Assembly (NCBI GenBank): GCA_017629925.1 | Contig: JAGBWH010000200.1 | Coordinates: forward strand, 1-9,404 | From: Clostridia bacterium | GTDB lineage: Bacteria; Bacillota; Clostridia; Oscillospirales; CAG-272 | Direction of reading: 5' to 3' | Length of the DNA: 9,404 nt | Program-made: the position numbers and the translations under genes | In this document: in pieces, positions 7,164 through 9,404 of the stretch | Numbering within the stretch: the first letter of the stretch is position 1 | Layout of the letters: every line of letters starts with the position of its first letter | The notes under the pieces: generated by a model | Seen by the model: the letters and a program-made list of their open reading frames with translations, nothing else | Databases searched by the model: none | Told to the model about the DNA's origin: nothing

Positions 7164-7217
7164 ATGCAAAATTTACCCCTTTCGCATATACTATTAAAAA
7201 AGCACGTCAGGAGAAAG
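7164..7217 (+). promoter_or_regulatory. Promoter and ribosome binding site of the AsnB-like gene
   Basis: ATGCAA (7164-7169, a poor -35), a 17-base spacer and TATACT (7187-7192) lie immediately after the terminator. The -10 context CATATACTAT is identical to that in front of glmM, with TGCA 20 bases before it in both. AGGAG (7209-7213) lies 7 bases before the ATG at 7221. The short untranslated leader leaves no room for attenuation. Confidence 0.5.
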
Positions 7218-7220
7218 TGT

Positions 7221-9032
7221 ATGAGTGGAATTGCAGGGGTATTTTCCCCCTTGGGCAAAACGGAAAACTTAAGGCAAAAAGCGGACAAAATGAGCCAAAT
7301 GCTACCTCACCGCGGGAAAGGAGAAAGGACATATATTGCCTCGGGCATCGTGCTAAAAGAGCATCCAAATCTTGTAAAACAAACAAAAACCCCCCAAGAA
7401 ATCACCAAAATTGAGTGGGAAGGCAAGGTGTATGCCATTGTGATGGATGGTCATCTCGCCCATGGAGACAAAACTAAGCTGAAACTAAAAAAAGCAGGTG
7501 TAAAAGCCTGCCCAAAAGATGATAGAGAACTTCTCCTTTATGCGTATGCACGCTTTGGTGAGAGATGCCTTGATATGGTGGAAGGGATGTTTGCCTTTGC
7601 TATTTATGATTTGTCAGAGAATCGTTTGTTTTGCGCCAGAGACCACTTTGGCGTCAAGCCCTTTTTCTTTGCGACAATAGACGGCGCGTTTTATTTTGGC
7701 TCAGAGCCAAAAGCCTTTGTCAGCAGTGGGGTTTTATCGCCCAAAATCACGCAAGAAGGGCTTTGGCAACTGCTGTTTTTAGCCCCCGTAACTGTGCCCG
7801 GGAGCGGCGTTTTTTCTGGTCTTTATCAGCTAAAAGCAGGAGAGTGTTGCACGTTTTCATCAGAAGGGCTACAAAGGAAAACCTACTATCGTCTCCCCCT
7901 TTATCCCATCAAAGAAAACCAGCAAGACATCATTTTTCACACAAGAGAATTGCTCAGCGATGCCGTCTCCACCCGATGCGAAGGGGATGCTCCTCTTTGC
8001 TGCTTACTCTCGGGTGGACTTGATTCCACGGTGGTCACCTCCCTCGCAAAAGACGCCGTCCACCCCCTTTCCACTTTTTCATTTTGTTACGAAAACAACG
8101 ACTACGCCCCCACCTTATTTCAACCAAATCGCGATGATGACTATGCCATCCTCGCCTCAAAGCATCTCGGCACAACACACGAGGTGCTCACCATTTCCAC
8201 CACGGATTTGGCAAATTGCCTGCGAGATGCCCTCTATGCTCGTGATTTTCCGGGGCAAGCGGATATTGACAGTTCGCTTTTGTGGTTTTTTTCTACCATT
8301 GGGCAAACCCACAACATTGCGCTCACGGGAGAAGGGGCAGATGAAGTTTTCGGTGGCTACCCTTGGTATTACCGCCCTGAGATGATGGGAAGAGATATGT
8401 TCCCTTGGATGCACCATCCCTTTGGCAGAGCCTCTTTGTTTTTGGAAGAAAAAGTCAAATGCGAAGAAGGCAAAGACTGGCTCTATGCGCTTTATCGCAC
8501 AAGCGTCCGTGAGGTGACCGTCCCCGATTGGGACACCGCCCCCTCCGCCACCGCCCGTGTGGCGTCTTCGCTGACCATGACCTACTTTATGGCATCGCTG
8601 CTTGAGCGAAAAGATCGCATGAGCATGGCATCGGGGGTAGAGGCACGCATTCCTTTTTCGGATAAAGCGCTGGTGGAATATGTCTATAATTTGCCGTGGG
8701 AGGTGAAATATAGTGGTGGGGTAGAGAAGTCGCTTTTGCGTGAGGCGACGGTGGATATTCTGCCCCCTGCGGTATACAGCCGAAAGAAGAGCCCCTATCC
8801 CAAAACCCACAACCCCGCCTACGAAAGTTTGGTCTACGAAAGGCTGCAAGCTCGCCTCACTCAAAAAGAAAGCCCCCTTCGCGCTTTGCTTTGTCAAAAA
8901 GCCTTTGAGGAGTTTGCAAAGTCCCCCGACCAAACGTGGTTTGGCCAGCTCATGGCAAAAGCCCAACTCTATGCTTGGCTCTATCAATTTGATCTGTGGC
9001 TTGAAGAATATGGGGTAGAGTTGGCACTCTAA
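7221..9032 (+). CDS. Asparagine synthetase B-like protein with degenerate glutaminase domain (Cys to Ser)
   Basis: The 603-residue, two-domain protein has the AsnB layout. Residues 1-210 form an Ntn-type glutaminase-like domain, and 240-603 an ATP-pyrophosphatase synthetase domain. The synthetase part looks intact: SGGLDS (264-269) is the PP-loop, GEGADEVFGGY (370-380) the acidic/Mg site, RMSMASGVEARIPF (466-479) is conserved, and K523 in SRKKSPYPK is near the catalytic Lys. AsnB normally activates aspartate with ATP and adds ammonia released from glutamine. Here the protein begins MSGIAG: the essential Cys directly after Met is Ser (AGT at 7224-7226). By eye, the glutamine-site Arg49, Asn74 and Glu76 of E. 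coli AsnB become N50, D76 and H78, and the HRGPD motif becomes HRGKG; only the Asp of the DTE motif remains (D101). It should therefore not use glutamine, and may use free ammonia or form another amide. The ATG at 7221 is set by AGGAG; an in-frame extension to 7149 runs into the terminator. Confidence 0.85.
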   Translation: MSGIAGVFSPLGKTENLRQKADKMSQMLPHRGKGERTYIASGIVLKEHPNLVKQTKTPQEITKIEWEGKVYAIVMDGHLAHGDKTKLKLKKAGVKACPKDDRELLLYAYARFGERCLDMVEGMFAFAIYDLSENRLFCARDHFGVKPFFFATIDGAFYFGSEPKAFVSSGVLSPKITQEGLWQLLFLAPVTVPGSGVFSGLYQLKAGECCTFSSEGLQRKTYYRLPLYPIKENQQDIIFHTRELLSDAVSTRCEGDAPLCCLLSGGLDSTVVTSLAKDAVHPLSTFSFCYENNDYAPTLFQPNRDDDYAILASKHLGTTHEVLTISTTDLANCLRDALYARDFPGQADIDSSLLWFFSTIGQTHNIALTGEGADEVFGGYPWYYRPEMMGRDMFPWMHHPFGRASLFLEEKVKCEEGKDWLYALYRTSVREVTVPDWDTAPSATARVASSLTMTYFMASLLERKDRMSMASGVEARIPFSDKALVEYVYNLPWEVKYSGGVEKSLLREATVDILPPAVYSRKKSPYPKTHNPAYESLVYERLQARLTQKESPLRALLCQKAFEEFAKSPDQTWFGQLMAKAQLYAWLYQFDLWLEEYGVELAL

Positions 9033-9253
9033 AACAAAAAGTAGTGTGGCGCACATCTGCCCATCATACTAAAAAAGCGAAACTAACCCCAAAATGGAAA
9101 TTGTCATTTGAAGGGGGGCGTTTGCGATTGAGTGTTCGTTTGTGGGTGATGTAAATTTGCCTCGGCATAAAGAAAAGCAAGCCCCAAAAAGGCGTGATGT
9201 TCTTATCGAAGAAATCACATAGCAAGAAATTGCTCCGCAGAAAACAAAGAGAT
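9033..9253. other. Non-coding interval with a small GNRA hairpin
   Basis: No convincing gene is seen here. The only open frame of note runs on the minus strand through the terminator and shows no family resemblance. A five-pair stem AGCAA (9221-9225) and TTGCT (9230-9234) closes a GAAA tetraloop, 19 bases before the strong terminator. Whether it is part of the 3' end of the AsnB-like transcript or of a small RNA cannot be told. Confidence 0.4.
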
Positions 9254-9282
9254 AACCCCGACAGAAAAAATCTGTCGGGGTT
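9254..9282. terminator. Strong intrinsic terminator between convergent genes
   Basis: AACCCCGACAGA (9254-9265) pairs perfectly with TCTGTCGGGGTT (9271-9282) around a loop of five A, giving a 12-pair GC-rich stem. On + it is followed by CATTTTATT. On minus it is followed by ATCTCTTTGTTTTC, so both tails are T-rich but interrupted. It lies between the AsnB-like gene (+) and the methyltransferase-like gene (-) and probably ends both transcripts. Confidence 0.85.
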
Positions 9283-9316
9283 CATTTTATTCTGTTCGAC
9301 AAATTGGAATTTGTTT

Positions 9317-9404
9317 TTACCAAACAAACGGTATCAAGTGGTATTTAACCTTTTGCTTGTATTCTGTGTAACCAGGAAGCTCTTTTTCGAGAAAAGCCTC
9401 CTCA
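9317..9404 (-). CDS. Isoprenylcysteine carboxyl methyltransferase-like protein, C-terminal end (5' part outside window)
   Basis: On the minus strand 28 codons run from the right edge to a TAA (complement of 9317-9319). The peptide starts EEAFLEKELPGYTEYKQKV and ends KYHLIPFVW. The pattern Glu-Glu, Leu-x-Gly-Tyr-x-x-Tyr, Lys-Val-x-Tyr-x-Leu-Ile-Pro-Phe-Val-Trp is the typical C-terminal tail of bacterial isoprenylcysteine carboxyl methyltransferase (ICMT) family membrane proteins. These use S-adenosylmethionine; their bacterial substrates are mostly unknown. The membrane helices and cofactor motif lie outside the window. The gene ends 35 bases before the strong hairpin terminator, which supports it as a real gene end. 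The call rests on a short tail, so the family is likely but not certain. Confidence 0.68.
   Translation of the reverse strand, partial: EEAFLEKELPGYTEYKQKVKYHLIPFVW

Noticed and set aside
7149..7220. In-frame N-terminal extension of the AsnB-like protein by 24 residues, which would bury Ser2 and put a Cys just before the internal Met
   Set aside because: The extension starts inside the terminator hairpin, lacks a Shine-Dalgarno, and covers the promoter; Ntn enzymes need the nucleophile at the mature N-terminus. The Cys before the internal Met is outside the conserved SGIAG register.
8157..9056. Long minus-strand open frame (299 codons) inside the AsnB-like gene
   Set aside because: Antisense shadow containing a glycine run and no recognisable domain; no ribosome binding site.
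9299..9318. Small palindrome ACAAATT-GG-AATTTGT followed by T residues, as a second terminator
   Set aside because: AT-only stem with a two-base loop is too weak, and a far better terminator lies just upstream.
9064..9327. Minus-strand 87-codon open frame over the right intergenic region
   Set aside because: It runs straight through the strong terminator, starts within the last codons of the methyltransferase-like gene, and the product has no recognisable pattern.

Overview
The window looks like chromosomal DNA of a Clostridia-like member of the Bacillota. The reasons are strong AGGAG-type ribosome binding sites about 7 bases before nearly every start, tightly packed co-directional genes, intrinsic hairpin-plus-T terminators, and gene families common in gut Clostridia (DUF4886, GH78-type rhamnosidase, a short NagB, a small left-handed beta-helix 'pyrophosphorylase'). 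This placement is inferred from protein character only. No phage, transposon, CRISPR, tRNA or rRNA feature was seen.

Layout from left to right: (1) 2-337, the C-terminal end of a DUF4886/SGNH-like hydrolase on +. It converges on (2) a minus-strand remnant of a polysaccharide deacetylase (334-639) that has lost its N-terminal half; the two stop codons overlap in one TTAA. (3) 737-4165, a two-gene unit: a cytoplasmic alpha-L-rhamnosidase-like protein and a class I/II PLP aminotransferase, coupled through a Shine-Dalgarno that overlaps the upstream stop. (4) 4274-7090, an amino-sugar operon: phosphoglucosamine mutase (glmM), a stand-alone beta-helix protein resembling the acetyltransferase half of GlmU (4-base overlap with glmM), and glucosamine-6-phosphate deaminase (nagB). 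It ends in a hairpin terminator at 7106-7163. (5) 7221-9032, an asparagine synthetase B-like gene with its own promoter. (6) 9254-9282, a strong two-way terminator, followed by the C-terminal end of a minus-strand isoprenylcysteine-methyltransferase-like gene running off the right edge.

Functionally, the central operon covers glucosamine-6-P/fructose-6-P (NagB), glucosamine-6-P/glucosamine-1-P (GlmM) and, by inference, N-acetylation of glucosamine-1-P (the beta-helix protein). These steps link amino-sugar catabolism with precursor supply for UDP-GlcNAc and cell wall. The uridyltransferase half of GlmU is not in the window.

The most unusual item is the AsnB-like protein. It begins Met-Ser-Gly-Ile-Ala-Gly, so the nucleophilic Cys of the glutaminase domain is Ser. 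Other glutamine-site residues are also changed, while the ATP/synthetase motifs are intact. This predicts an ammonia-dependent (or otherwise repurposed) amide-forming enzyme, and it sits directly downstream of an ammonia-releasing deaminase. A link between the two is speculative because a terminator separates them.
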